Assembly: GCF_014843845.1 (NCBI RefSeq)
Contig: NZ_JHQS01000053.1
Coordinates: forward strand, 124,001 to 188,000
Direction: 5' to 3'
Length of the DNA: 64,000 bases
Source of the DNA: Mesorhizobium amorphae
Lineage (GTDB): Bacteria; Pseudomonadota; Alphaproteobacteria; Rhizobiales; Rhizobiaceae
Shown here: positions 9,729 through 18,051 of the stretch, one piece after another
How the letters are laid out: each line of letters opens with the position of its first letter
How positions within the stretch are numbered: position 1 is the first letter of the stretch
The notes under the pieces: generated by a model
What the model was told of the DNA's origin: nothing
Databases searched by the model: none
The model's input: the letters and a program-made list of their open reading frames with translations, nothing else
Program-made: the position numbers and the translations under genes

Positions 9729-10760
9729 TTACAATACGATGTCGGTCCAGAGCTCGGACGGATCCGGCTCTGCGTCGTTCTGGGCAAAATCGGCGGCGTC
9801 GGCGACGATGTCGCGGACTTCCTTGTCGATGGTCTTGAGCTCGTCCTCGCTTGCCCATTTCTTATCGATCAACCGCGCCTTGACCTGCTCGATCGGGTCA
9901 TGCTCGGAGCGCATCTTCTGCACTTCTTCCTTGGAACGATACTTCGCCGGGTCGGACATCGAATGGCCGCGGTAGCGGTAGGTCTGCATTTCGAGGATCA
10001 GCGGACCGTTGCCGGAACGGCACCATTCGGTGGCAAGGTCGGCTGCAGCCTTGACCGCGCGCACATCCATGCCGTCGACCTGGATACCGGGAATCTTGAA
10101 CGAGGCACCGCGATGCGAGAAATCGGTCTCGGCCGACGAGCGCGACACCGAGGTGCCCATGGCGTAGCGGTTGTTCTCGATGATGAAGATCACCGGCAGC
10201 TTCCACAGCGAGGCCATGTTGAAGCTTTCATAGACCTGGCCCTGGTTGGCCGCGCCGTCGCCGAAATAGGTCAGCGAAACATTCTTGTTTTCGCGATAGC
10301 GGTTGGCGAAGGCGAGCCCGGTGCCGAGTGACACCTGCGCGCCGACGATGCCGTGGCCGCCGTAGAAATGCTTCTCCTTGGAGAACATGTGCATGGAGCC
10401 GCCCTTGCCCTTCGACAGGCCGCCGCGGCGCCCGGTCAATTCGGCCATGACGCCGCGCGGCGACAGCTCCATCGCCAGCATGTGGCCGTGGTCGCGATAG
10501 GCGGTGATCATCTGGTCGCCGTCGATCAGCGCCATCTTCATGCCGGTGACGACGGCCTCCTGACCGATATAGAGGTGGCAGAAGCCGCCGATGAAGCCCA
10601 TGCCATAGAGCTGGCCGGCCTTTTCCTCGAAGCGTCGGATGAGCAGCATGTGCCGGTAGGCGGCAAGCTCCTCGTCCTTGGTGAAGTCGGCTGGCTTGGG
10701 GGCTGAAAGTCCCGATGATTTGACGGATTTGGCAGGCGCTTTTCTGGCGGCGGTGGCCAT
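9729..10760 (-). CDS. pdhA: Pyruvate dehydrogenase E1 alpha subunit
   Basis: A 343-aa thiamine-diphosphate subunit of E1. The TPP/Mg binding motif is GDGAANQGQVYESFN ending in IENN, and the phosphorylation-loop-like YRGHSMSDPAKYR lies near the C-terminus. An N-terminal Ala/Lys-rich tail of about 25 residues precedes the conserved DELAAYRHMLLIRRFEEK-like segment. It is the first gene of the pdhABC unit, with agggag upstream of the ATG at 10760. The 195-bp leader contains several dyads (10796-10817, 10821-10835, 10876-10897) that could bind a regulator. Confidence 0.97.
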   Translation of the reverse strand: MATAARKAPAKSVKSSGLSAPKPADFTKDEELAAYRHMLLIRRFEEKAGQLYGMGFIGGFCHLYIGQEAVVTGMKMALIDGDQMITAYRDHGHMLAMELSPRGVMAELTGRRGGLSKGKGGSMHMFSKEKHFYGGHGIVGAQVSLGTGLAFANRYRENKNVSLTYFGDGAANQGQVYESFNMASLWKLPVIFIIENNRYAMGTSVSRSSAETDFSHRGASFKIPGIQVDGMDVRAVKAAADLATEWCRSGNGPLILEMQTYRYRGHSMSDPAKYRSKEEVQKMRSEHDPIEQVKARLIDKKWASEDELKTIDKEVRDIVADAADFAQNDAEPDPSELWTDIVL

Positions 10761-10795
10761 GCATCACTCCCTGTTGGCGTCTCTTTGCGGACATT

Positions 10796-10897
10796 AGAGC
10801 AAGATGAAATCTGCTCTGAGGGAGATCAGTTCTCCCCACCGATTTGAGCAAGGCTAACACGCGGGAAAGCGTTTCGCCATGCAGAAAAATGCATGGC
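10796..10897 (-). promoter_or_regulatory. Dyad-rich pdhA leader, candidate promoter/operator
   Basis: Three inverted repeats lie between the FtsB-like gene and pdhA: agagca/tgctct (10796-10801, 10812-10817), ggaga/tctcc (10821-10825, 10831-10835) and a perfect gccatgca/tgcatggc (10876-10883, 10890-10897) around a 6-nt loop. No clear -35/-10 pair stands out. Function as operators is inference from position. Confidence 0.4.
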
Positions 10898-10955
10898 TGT
10901 CATGCGTCTAAGCGATTAAAATCATTGCAAATATCAACGATTAACTGAAATTCAG

Positions 10956-11279
10956 TTATTTCTCTGAAGCCGGCAGCATGATGGTGATTTCGTCGGCATG
11001 GGAGACATTGAGCGCCTTGCGCGCCTGCTCGTCAAGCATGTCCTTCTCCAGCGTACCTTCATGCATCAGCTGGACACGGCGCTCGAGATCGACCCGCCGC
11101 GCCTTGATGGCATCGAGCTTGCCCTGCAGATCGACCGCCTGGGCCGCGAGCTGGTACTTGGAGTAGATGCCGAATTCGCCATGGTAGGCGTGGAAGCCGA
11201 AATAGGCCAGGAACAGCACGCAGAGCGAGGGGATGATCAGCCGGCCGGTGTTTCTCTGCTTGTGCTGGCGTGTCCACAT
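10956..11279 (-). CDS. FtsB/DivIC-type septum formation initiator protein
   Basis: A 107-aa bitopic membrane protein. A short basic N-terminus (WTRQHKQRNTGR) precedes one transmembrane helix (LIIPSLCVLFLAYFGFHAYHG) and a predicted coiled coil (LAAQAVDLQGKLDAIKARR and on). The domain order and size match the divisome proteins FtsB/DivIC, which act with FtsL and FtsQ. The position between enolase and pdhA on the same strand is the standard rhizobial arrangement, and eno-ftsB adjacency is common in proteobacteria. A 15-bp palindrome, aactgaaattcagtt, spans its stop codon. Confidence 0.88.
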   Translation of the reverse strand: MWTRQHKQRNTGRLIIPSLCVLFLAYFGFHAYHGEFGIYSKYQLAAQAVDLQGKLDAIKARRVDLERRVQLMHEGTLEKDMLDEQARKALNVSHADEITIMLPASEK

Positions 11280-11364
11280 GGCGCTCGTCCTCTCAAAGCT
11301 TCTTTCTCGCCGATTGTGCTTAATGGACGGTTACGGACGGCCGGATTCGGCAGCGGCGAAAAAT

Positions 11365-11392
11365 AAAAGGGCGGGAATGTTCCCGCCCTTTT
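11365..11392 (-). terminator. Intrinsic terminator of eno
   Basis: A perfect 13-bp stem (aaaagggcgggaa and ttcccgccctttt) with a 2-nt loop. Read on the minus strand it is followed by a further T-rich tract, 24 bp after the eno stop. Confidence 0.88.
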
Positions 11393-11415
11393 CGCTACTG
11401 GACATGGTCCGGAGA

Positions 11416-12690
11416 TCAGCTTTTCACGATCGACTTGCCGGCATAGCGCGCCTGCTTGCCGAGTTCTTCCTCGATGCGGATCAGCTGGTTGTACTTGGCC
11501 ATGCGGTCGGAGCGCGACAGCGAGCCGGTCTTGATCTGCCCGCAATTGGTGGCGACCGCGAGGTCAGCGATGGTCGAATCCTCGGTTTCGCCCGAGCGGT
11601 GCGACATGACGGCGGTGTAGGCGGCCTTGTGCGCGGTCTCGACCGCATCGAGCGTCTCGGTCAGCGAGCCGATCTGATTGACCTTGACCAGGATCGAATT
11701 GGCGACACCCATGCGGATGCCGTCGCGCAGCCGCGCCGTGTTGGTGACGAACAGATCGTCGCCGACCAGCTGGGTCTTCTTGCCGATCAGGTCGGTCAGG
11801 ATCTTCCAGCCTTCCCAGTCGTCCTCGGCCAGGCCGTCCTCGATCGAGATGATCGGATAGTCGGCCGCGAGCTTGGCCAGGTACTTGGCCTGTGCCTTCG
11901 GATCGCGGGTCTTCTTCTCGCCTTCATAGACGTAGTTGCCGTCCTTGAAGAACTCGGTCGCCGCGCAATCGAGGCCGAGCGCCACCTCCTCGCCCGGCTT
12001 GAAGCCGGCCTGCTCGATCGATTCCATGATGAAATCGAGCGCCGACGGCGCGCTCTTCAGGTTCGGAGCGAAGCCGCCCTCGTCGCCGACATTGGTGTTG
12101 TGGCCGGCATCCTTCAGCTTCTTGCGCAGCGTGTGGAAAATCTCCGAGCCCCAGCGCACGCCATCGCGCAGCGTCGGCGCGCCGATCGGCAGGATCATGA
12201 ATTCCTGGAAGTCGATCGGGTTGTCGGCATGGGCGCCGCCATTGATGATGTTCATCATCGGCACCGGCAGCACATGCGCCTTGGCGCCGCCGACATAACG
12301 GTAGAGCGGCAGGCCGGCCGCTTCGGCGGCAGCCTTGGCGACCGCCAGCGACACGCCGAGGATGGCGTTGGCGCCGAGCCGGCTCTTGTTGGGCGTGCCG
12401 TCAAGCTCGATCATGGTCTGGTCGATATGGATCTGGTTTTCGGCTTCCATGCCGCCGATCGCCTCGAACAGTTCGCCATTGACGGCCTCGACCGCCTTGA
12501 GCACGCCCTTGCCAAGATAGCGGGGCCCGCCGTCGCGCAACTCAACGGCTTCATGAGCGCCGGTCGAGGCGCCCGACGGCACCGCGGCGCGGCCCATGGA
12601 GCCGTCTTCCAGCACCACGTCGACCTCGACGGTCGGATTTCCACGGCTGTCCAGGATTTCACGCCCGACAATGTCGATGATGGCGGTCAT
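11416..12690 (-). CDS. eno: Enolase
   Basis: Glycolytic/gluconeogenic enzyme of 424 aa that interconverts 2-phosphoglycerate and phosphoenolpyruvate. Motifs visible: the N-terminal REILDSRGNPTVEVDV, the mobile loop VPSGASTGAHEA, metal-binding and catalytic segments SIEDGLAEDDW, VGDDLFVTN and VMSHRSGETED, and the C-terminal GQIKTGSLSRSDR. Full family length. It has a strong terminator immediately downstream, so expression of the FtsB-like gene and pdhA further along the strand probably needs other promoters. Confidence 0.98.
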   Translation of the reverse strand: MTAIIDIVGREILDSRGNPTVEVDVVLEDGSMGRAAVPSGASTGAHEAVELRDGGPRYLGKGVLKAVEAVNGELFEAIGGMEAENQIHIDQTMIELDGTPNKSRLGANAILGVSLAVAKAAAEAAGLPLYRYVGGAKAHVLPVPMMNIINGGAHADNPIDFQEFMILPIGAPTLRDGVRWGSEIFHTLRKKLKDAGHNTNVGDEGGFAPNLKSAPSALDFIMESIEQAGFKPGEEVALGLDCAATEFFKDGNYVYEGEKKTRDPKAQAKYLAKLAADYPIISIEDGLAEDDWEGWKILTDLIGKKTQLVGDDLFVTNTARLRDGIRMGVANSILVKVNQIGSLTETLDAVETAHKAAYTAVMSHRSGETEDSTIADLAVATNCGQIKTGSLSRSDRMAKYNQLIRIEEELGKQARYAGKSIVKS

Positions 12691-12889
12691 TTGCGATGTC
12701 CCCGATTGATCGATTGAAGCGTCGCGCCCCTCTTAGCCAAAGTGCTGCAAAAGGCAATCGGGCGGCTTGCAAATAGTGCCGCCGCGTCGATTCACGAAGC
12801 GCAAATTTCTGTCATCATAAGTCATGCGCGGCAAACTGGTTTCTGGTCTATGATTCTCCCGCGCGGGGCGAAACAGGAGGAGTTTCGCC

Positions 12890-13012
12890 ATGTCCCAGTT
12901 GAGCGGTATCGTGAGTTTGTTCCTGATCGCGGCGGCGTTCCTGACATCGTGCGACAGTCAGAAGCCACCGCAGGGCGCGGTACAATTGTCGACCCTCAAC
13001 GCGGCGGAGTAG
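12890..13012 (+). CDS. 40-residue predicted lipoprotein
   Basis: A very short reading frame (MSQLSGIVSLFLIAAAFL...) with a full Shine-Dalgarno aggagg 8 nt before its ATG and a strong terminator 15 bp after the stop. Residues 5-20 are hydrophobic and end in the lipobox LTSC with the lipidated cysteine at 21. Asp follows at +2, which in the E. coli Lol rule would retain it in the inner membrane. The mature part would be only 20 residues. The pre-peptide lacks the usual positive charge before the hydrophobic stretch. It resembles small rhizobial lipoproteins in design; I know no function. Promoter sequences were not evident. Confidence 0.72.
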   Translation: MSQLSGIVSLFLIAAAFLTSCDSQKPPQGAVQLSTLNAAE

Positions 13013-13027
13013 GTTTTCTTCGCAGAC

Positions 13028-13060
13028 AAAGGGCCCCCGGTCATTCGGGGGCCCTTTTCT
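13028..13060 (+). terminator. Intrinsic terminator after the 40-aa lipoprotein gene
   Basis: A perfect 12-bp stem (aaagggcccccg, 13028-13039; cgggggcccttt, 13046-13057) followed by a T-rich tract. Its orientation fits the plus-strand small gene; it also separates it from the convergent PRC-barrel gene. Confidence 0.88.
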
Positions 13061-13084
13061 TTTGCGGCTGGGTTGCCCAACCGG

Positions 13085-13450
13085 TCAGTGCCAATAGGGC
13101 TCAACCTTGTAGTAGTCATATGACGCATCGCGCGCCATCTCGCCGTCAGCGCCCGTCAATTCGTTGATGGAATAGGCCGGAGCGGATTTCAGCTGTTCCT
13201 TGGAGAACGGCACGACATAGCCGCCCTTGTCCTCGTCATAGTCGAGGCTCGCCCACGGAATGGCATGGTATTTCTCGCCGATGCCGAGAAATCCGCCAAA
13301 GCCGATGACCGCGAACATGATGCCGTTCGAGGTCTTGTCGAGCATGACGTCCTCGATGCTGCCGATGTGCGTGCCTTCGGTGTTGTAGACCGACGTGCCG
13401 ATCACCCGCGAAGCGGCAATGGCTTCGGTGTGTCCCGTCTGGGTTGTCAT
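13085..13450 (-). CDS. PRC-barrel domain protein
   Basis: A 121-aa protein built around one PRC-barrel: SRVIGTSVYNTEGTHIGSIEDVMLD, then MFAVIGFGGFLGIGEKYHAIPW. Small stand-alone PRC-barrel proteins are common in rhizobia, often in stress regulons, but the ligand is unknown. The chosen ATG at 13450 has gaggag 8 nt upstream; the frame extends nine codons further to 13477, without a ribosome site. It is followed upstream on the same strand by dodecin. Confidence 0.88.
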   Translation of the reverse strand: MTTQTGHTEAIAASRVIGTSVYNTEGTHIGSIEDVMLDKTSNGIMFAVIGFGGFLGIGEKYHAIPWASLDYDEDKGGYVVPFSKEQLKSAPAYSINELTGADGEMARDASYDYYKVEPYWH

Positions 13451-13537
13451 GATGGTGCTCCTCTTTGTCTCTGCCACTATGCATTGACAATGAGGGGCGC
13501 TGACGAAGGTTCCAGACTTTTCTTCGGCGGTGGAAAG

Positions 13538-13741
13538 CTATTCGGCGAGAATGAACGTGACCTTCATATTGACTCGGTACGCGGCGATCTTGCCGTCCTC
13601 GACGACGATCTTCTGGTCTTGGATCCAGGCGCCCTCGACGTTCTTGAGGGTCTTTGCGGCGCGTGCAATTCCCTTTTCGATGGCGTCCTGAAAGCTCTTT
13701 TTGGACGATGATGTGATCTCGGTGACGCGGGCGACGGACAT
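13538..13741 (-). CDS. Dodecin-family flavin-binding protein
   Basis: A 67-aa protein matching the dodecin fold (SVARVTEITSSSKKSFQDAI, then VEGAWIQDQKIVVEDGKI and the C-terminal strand YRVNMKVTFIL). Dodecins assemble into hollow dodecamers that store riboflavin, FMN or CoA derivatives and are thought to buffer free flavin. The central aromatic Trp at about residue 39, which stacks with flavin in known dodecins, is present. Ribosome site aggagg before the ATG. Confidence 0.92.
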   Translation of the reverse strand: MSVARVTEITSSSKKSFQDAIEKGIARAAKTLKNVEGAWIQDQKIVVEDGKIAAYRVNMKVTFILAE

Positions 13742-13814
13742 GGCTTCCTCCTGCCAAGACGCTCAGTTGCAGGGCAAGCCTACAACTGACCCCGGCAGAC
13801 GACAAGCGCGGGTG

Positions 13815-14645
13815 CTAGCCCTTGGCGACTCGGTCGAACGCCATCAACCTTTCGAGCAGCGCCGGCAGATCCTTTAGCGGCACCATGTTGGGGCCGTCCG
13901 ACGGAGCATTGTCGGGATCCTGATGCGTCTCGATGAACACACCGGCAACACCGACCGCGACCGCCGCGCGCGCCAGAGTCTCGACGAAGCGGCGGTCGCC
14001 ACCGGTAGAGCCGCCCTGCCCGCCCGGCTGCTGCACCGAATGCGTCGCGTCGAAAATCACCGGCGCGCCGATCTCGGCCATGATCGGCAGAGCGCGCATG
14101 TCGGACACCAGCGTGTTGTAGCCGAACGAGGCGCCGCGCTCGGTGACCAGCACATTGGCGTTGCCGGATCCCGTCACCTTGGCGACGACGTTCTTCATGT
14201 CCCATGGCGCCAGGAACTGGCCCTTCTTCACATTGACCACCTTACCGGTCTTGGCGGCGGCGATCAGCAGATCGGTCTGCCGCGACAGGAAGGCCGGTAT
14301 CTGCAGGATGTCGACATGCGGCGCGACTAGCGCGCACTGCTCCTCGGTGTGGATGTCGGTCAGAATTGGCAGCGAGAATTCCTTGCACAGATCGTCGAAC
14401 ACCGGCAGCGCAGCCTCGAGCCCGGCGCCGCGCGTGCCGCCGAGCGACGTGCGGTTGGCCTTGTCGTAGCTGGTCTTGTAGACGAGCCCGATGCCGAGCT
14501 TTTGCGTCAGTTCCTTGAGGGCGCCTGCCATGTCAAAAGCATGCTGGCGCGATTCAAGCTGGCATGGTCCGGCGATCAGCGACAGCGGTGCTGTGTTGGC
14601 GAACACGACCTTGCCGACGGTTACCGACGAATTGGGCTTGCTCAT
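13815..14645 (-). CDS. kdsA: 3-deoxy-8-phosphooctulonate synthase
   Basis: Condenses phosphoenolpyruvate with arabinose 5-phosphate to make KDO 8-phosphate for lipopolysaccharide inner core. At 276 aa it is full length. Visible: IAGPCQLESRQHAFDMA at the N-terminus, SYDKANRTSLGGTRG, the VLVTERGASFGYN segment and FDATHSVQQPGGQGG. Its ATG overlaps the stop of the upstream glyoxalase-like gene (ATGA), so the two are translationally coupled. Confidence 0.96.
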   Translation of the reverse strand: MSKPNSSVTVGKVVFANTAPLSLIAGPCQLESRQHAFDMAGALKELTQKLGIGLVYKTSYDKANRTSLGGTRGAGLEAALPVFDDLCKEFSLPILTDIHTEEQCALVAPHVDILQIPAFLSRQTDLLIAAAKTGKVVNVKKGQFLAPWDMKNVVAKVTGSGNANVLVTERGASFGYNTLVSDMRALPIMAEIGAPVIFDATHSVQQPGGQGGSTGGDRRFVETLARAAVAVGVAGVFIETHQDPDNAPSDGPNMVPLKDLPALLERLMAFDRVAKG

Positions 14646-15520
14646 GGGGTCTCCCGAAAGATAAAGGCCGCGCCCTGCCCGGGCGCCGGCGGCACGACAA
14701 TGTCATTGCCGCGTATGTTGTGTTCGACAGATCCGGCTGCAAGCAGCCTTGCTGCGGCGTCGGCACTGCCGACCGAAAAGACGATCGCCGCAAACCGAAG
14801 TTGCGATGGCGCGCCGGCCGGAATGCCGAAGCGGGTGGCAAAGGCGGCAGGATGCAGAATGGTCAGAGTTGCATTCGGCAACTCGAACACGTCGTCATCC
14901 TTGTTCGCCGAGCCGGTGGCGATCGAGATCAACCCGCGTTGCCCGGCGGGCAGATCGCTGACTGCCACGATCTCGACAATACCGGTGACGCCATTGCCAT
15001 GGCCCTGCAGCGCCGTGCGGTCGATTTTCGGCGCATTGATCCGCTCGCAAGCGAACAGGAACGCGTCCGTAGCCGCGTCGCCTGCAGCGAAGGCCAGTTT
15101 GAAGGAGGCCATATCGCTCTTGCCGTTCACATCGGTGAAGGCCCGCGAAAAGCTCAGCTCGTCTCCCGCCGACAGGCCGGCTTCGACGTAGCGTGCGTGG
15201 TCCGCATCGGCGTCTGTCGTTCCGAAGACCAAGGCGCTGAACCCTTCATTGCCAAGGCTGTCGCGATAGAGACGGTCGCGTGCGACGAACACATTGCCCT
15301 CGGCGATCGCGCTCGCCGCTGTCTGTCCATTGCCGACCGCGAGCGGCTCCAGATAGGTGCCGTCGGCGAAGAAGACGCAGCAATTTTCCGTGCCGAACGG
15401 ATGGATGCCGGTCGGCGCCACGACAAAGCCGAGCGAGGCAAGCCGCGCCCGCGCGACATCGAGGCTTGCGGTCGGCAGCACAAGGTGATCGAGCGGGTGA
15501 GCCGCGGGCGTTTTGGTCAT
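14642..15520 (-). CDS. VOC-family (glyoxalase-like) protein
   Basis: A 292-aa protein of the vicinal-oxygen-chelate superfamily with glyoxalase-like domain features: LDHLVLPTASLDVARARLASLGF at the N-terminus and GTENCCVFFADGTYLEPLAV. Two related halves are apparent, as in many VOC enzymes and resistance proteins. The substrate is unknown. Its last bases overlap the kdsA start. Coupling to kdsA is seen in sequence; a role in cell-envelope metabolism is not shown. Confidence 0.82.
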   Translation of the reverse strand: MTKTPAAHPLDHLVLPTASLDVARARLASLGFVVAPTGIHPFGTENCCVFFADGTYLEPLAVGNGQTAASAIAEGNVFVARDRLYRDSLGNEGFSALVFGTTDADADHARYVEAGLSAGDELSFSRAFTDVNGKSDMASFKLAFAAGDAATDAFLFACERINAPKIDRTALQGHGNGVTGIVEIVAVSDLPAGQRGLISIATGSANKDDDVFELPNATLTILHPAAFATRFGIPAGAPSQLRFAAIVFSVGSADAAARLLAAGSVEHNIRGNDIVVPPAPGQGAAFIFRETP

Positions 15521-15641
15521 GCGGGTGCGGTGTGCATCATTCCCAAGGCAGGTTCAAGAGCCTCACCTTGTGCCGCCTCGGCATCGGTTGCCGTTCCTGA
15601 TCGCACTTGCAGTCACCGGCAAGCAACCCTAGCTCACAACC

Positions 15642-15761
15642 ATGAAGAGAATCGTCCTCGTGGCAATGGCGATTGCGGCGATCGTGGTTGTCGCCGCGCT
15701 GGTGCTGAGCACGCGGCCGGGCGTCGACCCGGCCGAGACTTCCGCCGTCCAGACGGAATGA
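15642..15761 (+). CDS. 39-residue single-helix membrane peptide (possible)
   Basis: A short frame (MKRIVLVAMAIAAI...) encoding Lys-Arg, a hydrophobic helix of about 20 residues and a Pro/Thr/acidic tail ending SAVQTE. The composition fits a small bitopic membrane protein or cleaved secretory peptide. There is no good ribosome-binding site upstream, which is the main reason for caution. It is divergent from the VOC gene and convergent with the Dabb protein. Confidence 0.4.
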   Translation: MKRIVLVAMAIAAIVVVAALVLSTRPGVDPAETSAVQTE

Positions 15762-15810
15762 AACCGTTCATCCCTTGCATTCGAGGGCATTGCCTGCAGC
15801 CGAAATTCGC

Positions 15811-16098
15811 TCAGGCAGCCACGACATCGGCCGAATAACGCAATTCGCGCAATGGTTTGACCCGGCTGGTCGTCTCGGCGTAGAGCGGATGCGCCTTGTA
15901 GGCGGCGAGTGCGGCGTCATCTTCGAATTCGGCATAAACGACCACGTCGATCGCATCCGACAGCGGATCGACCTTGGTGTTGAGGGTCACTTCGAAGAGG
16001 CTGGAATACGGGATCTTGCCCAGCGCCATCAATCCGTCGCGCACGGCTTCCACATCCTCTTTGCGCCGGGCGCTGAAGAAAACGATATGCCGGATCAA
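15811..16098 (-). CDS. Dabb (stress-responsive A/B barrel) domain protein
   Basis: A 95-aa dimeric alpha-beta barrel protein beginning IRHIVFFSARRKED and including YSSLFEVTLNTKVDPLSDAIDVVVYAEFED and YKAHPLYAETTSRVKPL in pieces. The Dabb family is widespread with no settled bacterial function. The start is chosen as TTG at 16098 because a caggagg site lies 7-8 nt upstream and family proteins begin at IRHIV; the preceding TTG at 16101 is equally possible. The open frame reaches 16155 but that extension would overrun the ribosome site. Confidence 0.82.
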   Translation of the reverse strand: MIRHIVFFSARRKEDVEAVRDGLMALGKIPYSSLFEVTLNTKVDPLSDAIDVVVYAEFEDDAALAAYKAHPLYAETTSRVKPLRELRYSADVVAA

Positions 16099-16201
16099 CA
16101 AAACCTCCTGATCGGTATGCGCGGGTGTTTTGTGCGAGCGCAGCCGTCGCGTCAACCGGCAACGATGTCGCGCCAGGTCCTTTGGGATGCCGATATCGAA
16201 G

Positions 16202-16336
16202 TTAGGCCGCGCCGGTGACGTAGCGCACGATGCGCGACATCTCCCTGACCGTGTAGTCGAGGTAGCGGCCTTGATTGTAGAGGCCGTCCCAGATCAGGAA
16301 GAAGGTGAAGGCGACGATCACGATTACATAGCGCAT
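16202..16336 (-). CDS. 44-residue membrane protein, unknown function
   Basis: A short protein starting MRYVIVIVAFTFFLIWDG with one hydrophobic helix followed by an amphipathic charged tail (YLDYTVREMSRIVRYVTG). I recognise no family with a defined role. The ATG at 16336 immediately precedes the hydrophobic segment. The frame continues upstream but with low-complexity, non-conserved-looking sequence. A ribosome site is weak. Confidence 0.6.
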   Translation of the reverse strand: MRYVIVIVAFTFFLIWDGLYNQGRYLDYTVREMSRIVRYVTGAA

Positions 16337-16672
16337 GGCTAAAACTAACGCATATGGGTAGGCGCAACCATAGCGATTCCGATCGCCACGGACACTCTCC
16401 AGCGGATTTTCGCAACGCCGGATTCGGTTGCCTGGCACTGCGGTGCTTGCCGCTTGCCTCTTGAAGTTCCCGCCGATGACGTGGAAGATTGTCGTGGGAA
16501 TTCACAGGGAAGCGCGAAAACCCTTGAGGGGCGCGTTTTCATTCGAGCCCGCCCGCTGCCGAATCGGCCAGCTGCCGAGATCGGGGAGCGGAGTTCGAAG
16601 CCTGGCGAAGGAACCGCGAGAGGGTGGGAGCCGGCATATTGCGCCGGCTCTGCGGAAGTTCAGGGGCGTGAC
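16337..16672. other. Intergenic region upstream of cfa
   Basis: No gene is supported here. It holds the promoter region for cfa and a perfect 8-bp hairpin, gagccggc/gccggctc (16628-16635 and 16643-16650), about 22 nt before the cfa ATG. The cfa reading frame is open through it, but there is no homology-like content before residue 1 of the assigned start. Confidence 0.6.
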
Positions 16673-17944
16673 ATGACCTGCAGCGAACACAAGAGCGGTG
16701 GCCTGGGCGGCATGGCTCCCGGCGACGCGGTAAGGCTCGACGAGCTCAACTTCGCCGAGATCGTCAAGGGGCTGCCGGCCAAGGCACGCATGGTCCTGTC
16801 GGCCGCCATGAACCTGCCGCGCGGCTCGCTCAAGGTCAGGATGCCGGACGGCCGCGCTGTGCTCGTCGGCGGCAAGGCGCCCGGCCCCGACGCCGAACTG
16901 GTGCTGAAGAACTGGCGCCTGCCCGGCCGCGCCTTTTCCGGCGGCACGATCGGCGTCGCCGAATCCTACATGGACGGCGATTGGGAAAGCCCTGACGTCA
17001 CCAGTTTCCTGGAACTTTTCGTGGTCAACTCGGCCATCGGCGAGCGTGTCGCCGGCGGCGCCAGCTGGCTGATCAACACCGTCCAGCGCATCCGTCACTG
17101 GTTCAACGACAACACCCGCACCGGCTCGAAGCGCAACATTTCGGCGCATTACGATCTCGGCAATGCCTTTTACAAGCAATGGCTGGACCCGAGCATGACC
17201 TATTCGTCGGCGCTCTACGCCACCGGCGCCAACGATTTGGAAAGCGCGCAAGCCGCCAAATACCGCGCGCTGGCCAAGGACACCGGCATCGGCAAAAAGG
17301 ACCATGTGCTAGAGATCGGCTGCGGCTGGGGCGGCTTTGCCGAGTTCGCCGCGCGCGAGATCGGCTGCCGGGTCACCGGCCTGACCATCAGCCGCGAGCA
17401 GCACGATTTCGCCAGCGAGCGCATCCACAAGGCCGGGCTGGCCGACAAGGTCGACATCAAGCTGCAGGACTACCGCGACGAGACCGGCACCTATGACCGC
17501 ATTGCCTCGATCGAGATGTTCGAGGCGGTCGGCGAAAAATACTGGCCGGTGTTCTTCGCCAAGATGAAGGCCTGCCTGAGACCCGGCGGTACGGCGGGCC
17601 TGCAGATCATCACCATCAACGAGGATGCCTACGACACCTATCGCGCCCGCCCGGACTTCATCCAGCGCTATGTGTTTCCGGGCGGCATGCTGCCGACACC
17701 GTCGATCCTGAAATCGCTGGGGAGAGACCATGGCCTCGCCCATCTGCGCGAGCGCGTCTTCCCGGACGACTACGCCCGCACGCTCGCCGAATGGCGCCAG
17801 CGTTTCTGGGGATCCTGGGAAAAGATCGTCCCGCTCGGCTTCGACGACCGCTTCAAGAAGCTCTGGGAGTTCTATCTGCACTATTGCGAAGCCGGCTTCC
17901 GCGCCAGCTACATCGACGTCCGCCAGGTGGTCTACAAGGCCTGA
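16673..17944 (+). CDS. cfa: Cyclopropane-fatty-acyl-phospholipid synthase family protein
   Basis: SAM-dependent methyltransferase of 423 aa that adds a methylene group to unsaturated phospholipid acyl chains at the membrane. It has the N-terminal lipid-binding region with RMPDGRAVLVGG and GDWESPDVTSFLELF, the ISAHYDLGNAFYKQWLD segment, the SAM motif VLEIGCGWGG (212-221), and the catalytic-region VFPGGMLPT. The ATG at 16673 follows aggggcg; an upstream open extension to 16454 is rejected because it covers the leader hairpin. Acid or stationary-phase induction is known for the family, not seen here. Confidence 0.95.
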   Translation: MTCSEHKSGGLGGMAPGDAVRLDELNFAEIVKGLPAKARMVLSAAMNLPRGSLKVRMPDGRAVLVGGKAPGPDAELVLKNWRLPGRAFSGGTIGVAESYMDGDWESPDVTSFLELFVVNSAIGERVAGGASWLINTVQRIRHWFNDNTRTGSKRNISAHYDLGNAFYKQWLDPSMTYSSALYATGANDLESAQAAKYRALAKDTGIGKKDHVLEIGCGWGGFAEFAAREIGCRVTGLTISREQHDFASERIHKAGLADKVDIKLQDYRDETGTYDRIASIEMFEAVGEKYWPVFFAKMKACLRPGGTAGLQIITINEDAYDTYRARPDFIQRYVFPGGMLPTPSILKSLGRDHGLAHLRERVFPDDYARTLAEWRQRFWGSWEKIVPLGFDDRFKKLWEFYLHYCEAGFRASYIDVRQVVYKA

Positions 17945-17952
17945 TGCGTAGC

Positions 17953-18051
17953 TAGAGCAATTCCAGGAAAAGTGCGTAGCGGTTTTCCGTCCGGAATTGC
18001 GTTAAAACAATAGAGCGGTTCTGCGTATCCGTGAAACGGTGAACGGCTCTA
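17953..18051. repeat. Dispersed palindromic intergenic repeat, copy B
   Basis: Nested arms gcaattcc/ggaattgc (17957-17964, 17993-18000) and ggaaaa/ttttcc (17966-17971, 17983-17988) are followed by an agagcggtt...aacggctct second hairpin. The pattern agagcaattccaggaaaa is a recurrent Mesorhizobium intergenic element. It lies just after the cfa stop and may act as its transcript end. Confidence 0.7.

Noticed and set aside
16454..16672. N-terminal extension of the cfa product
   Set aside because: The translation is Arg/Pro-rich without family similarity and would cover the leader hairpin and the ribosome site.
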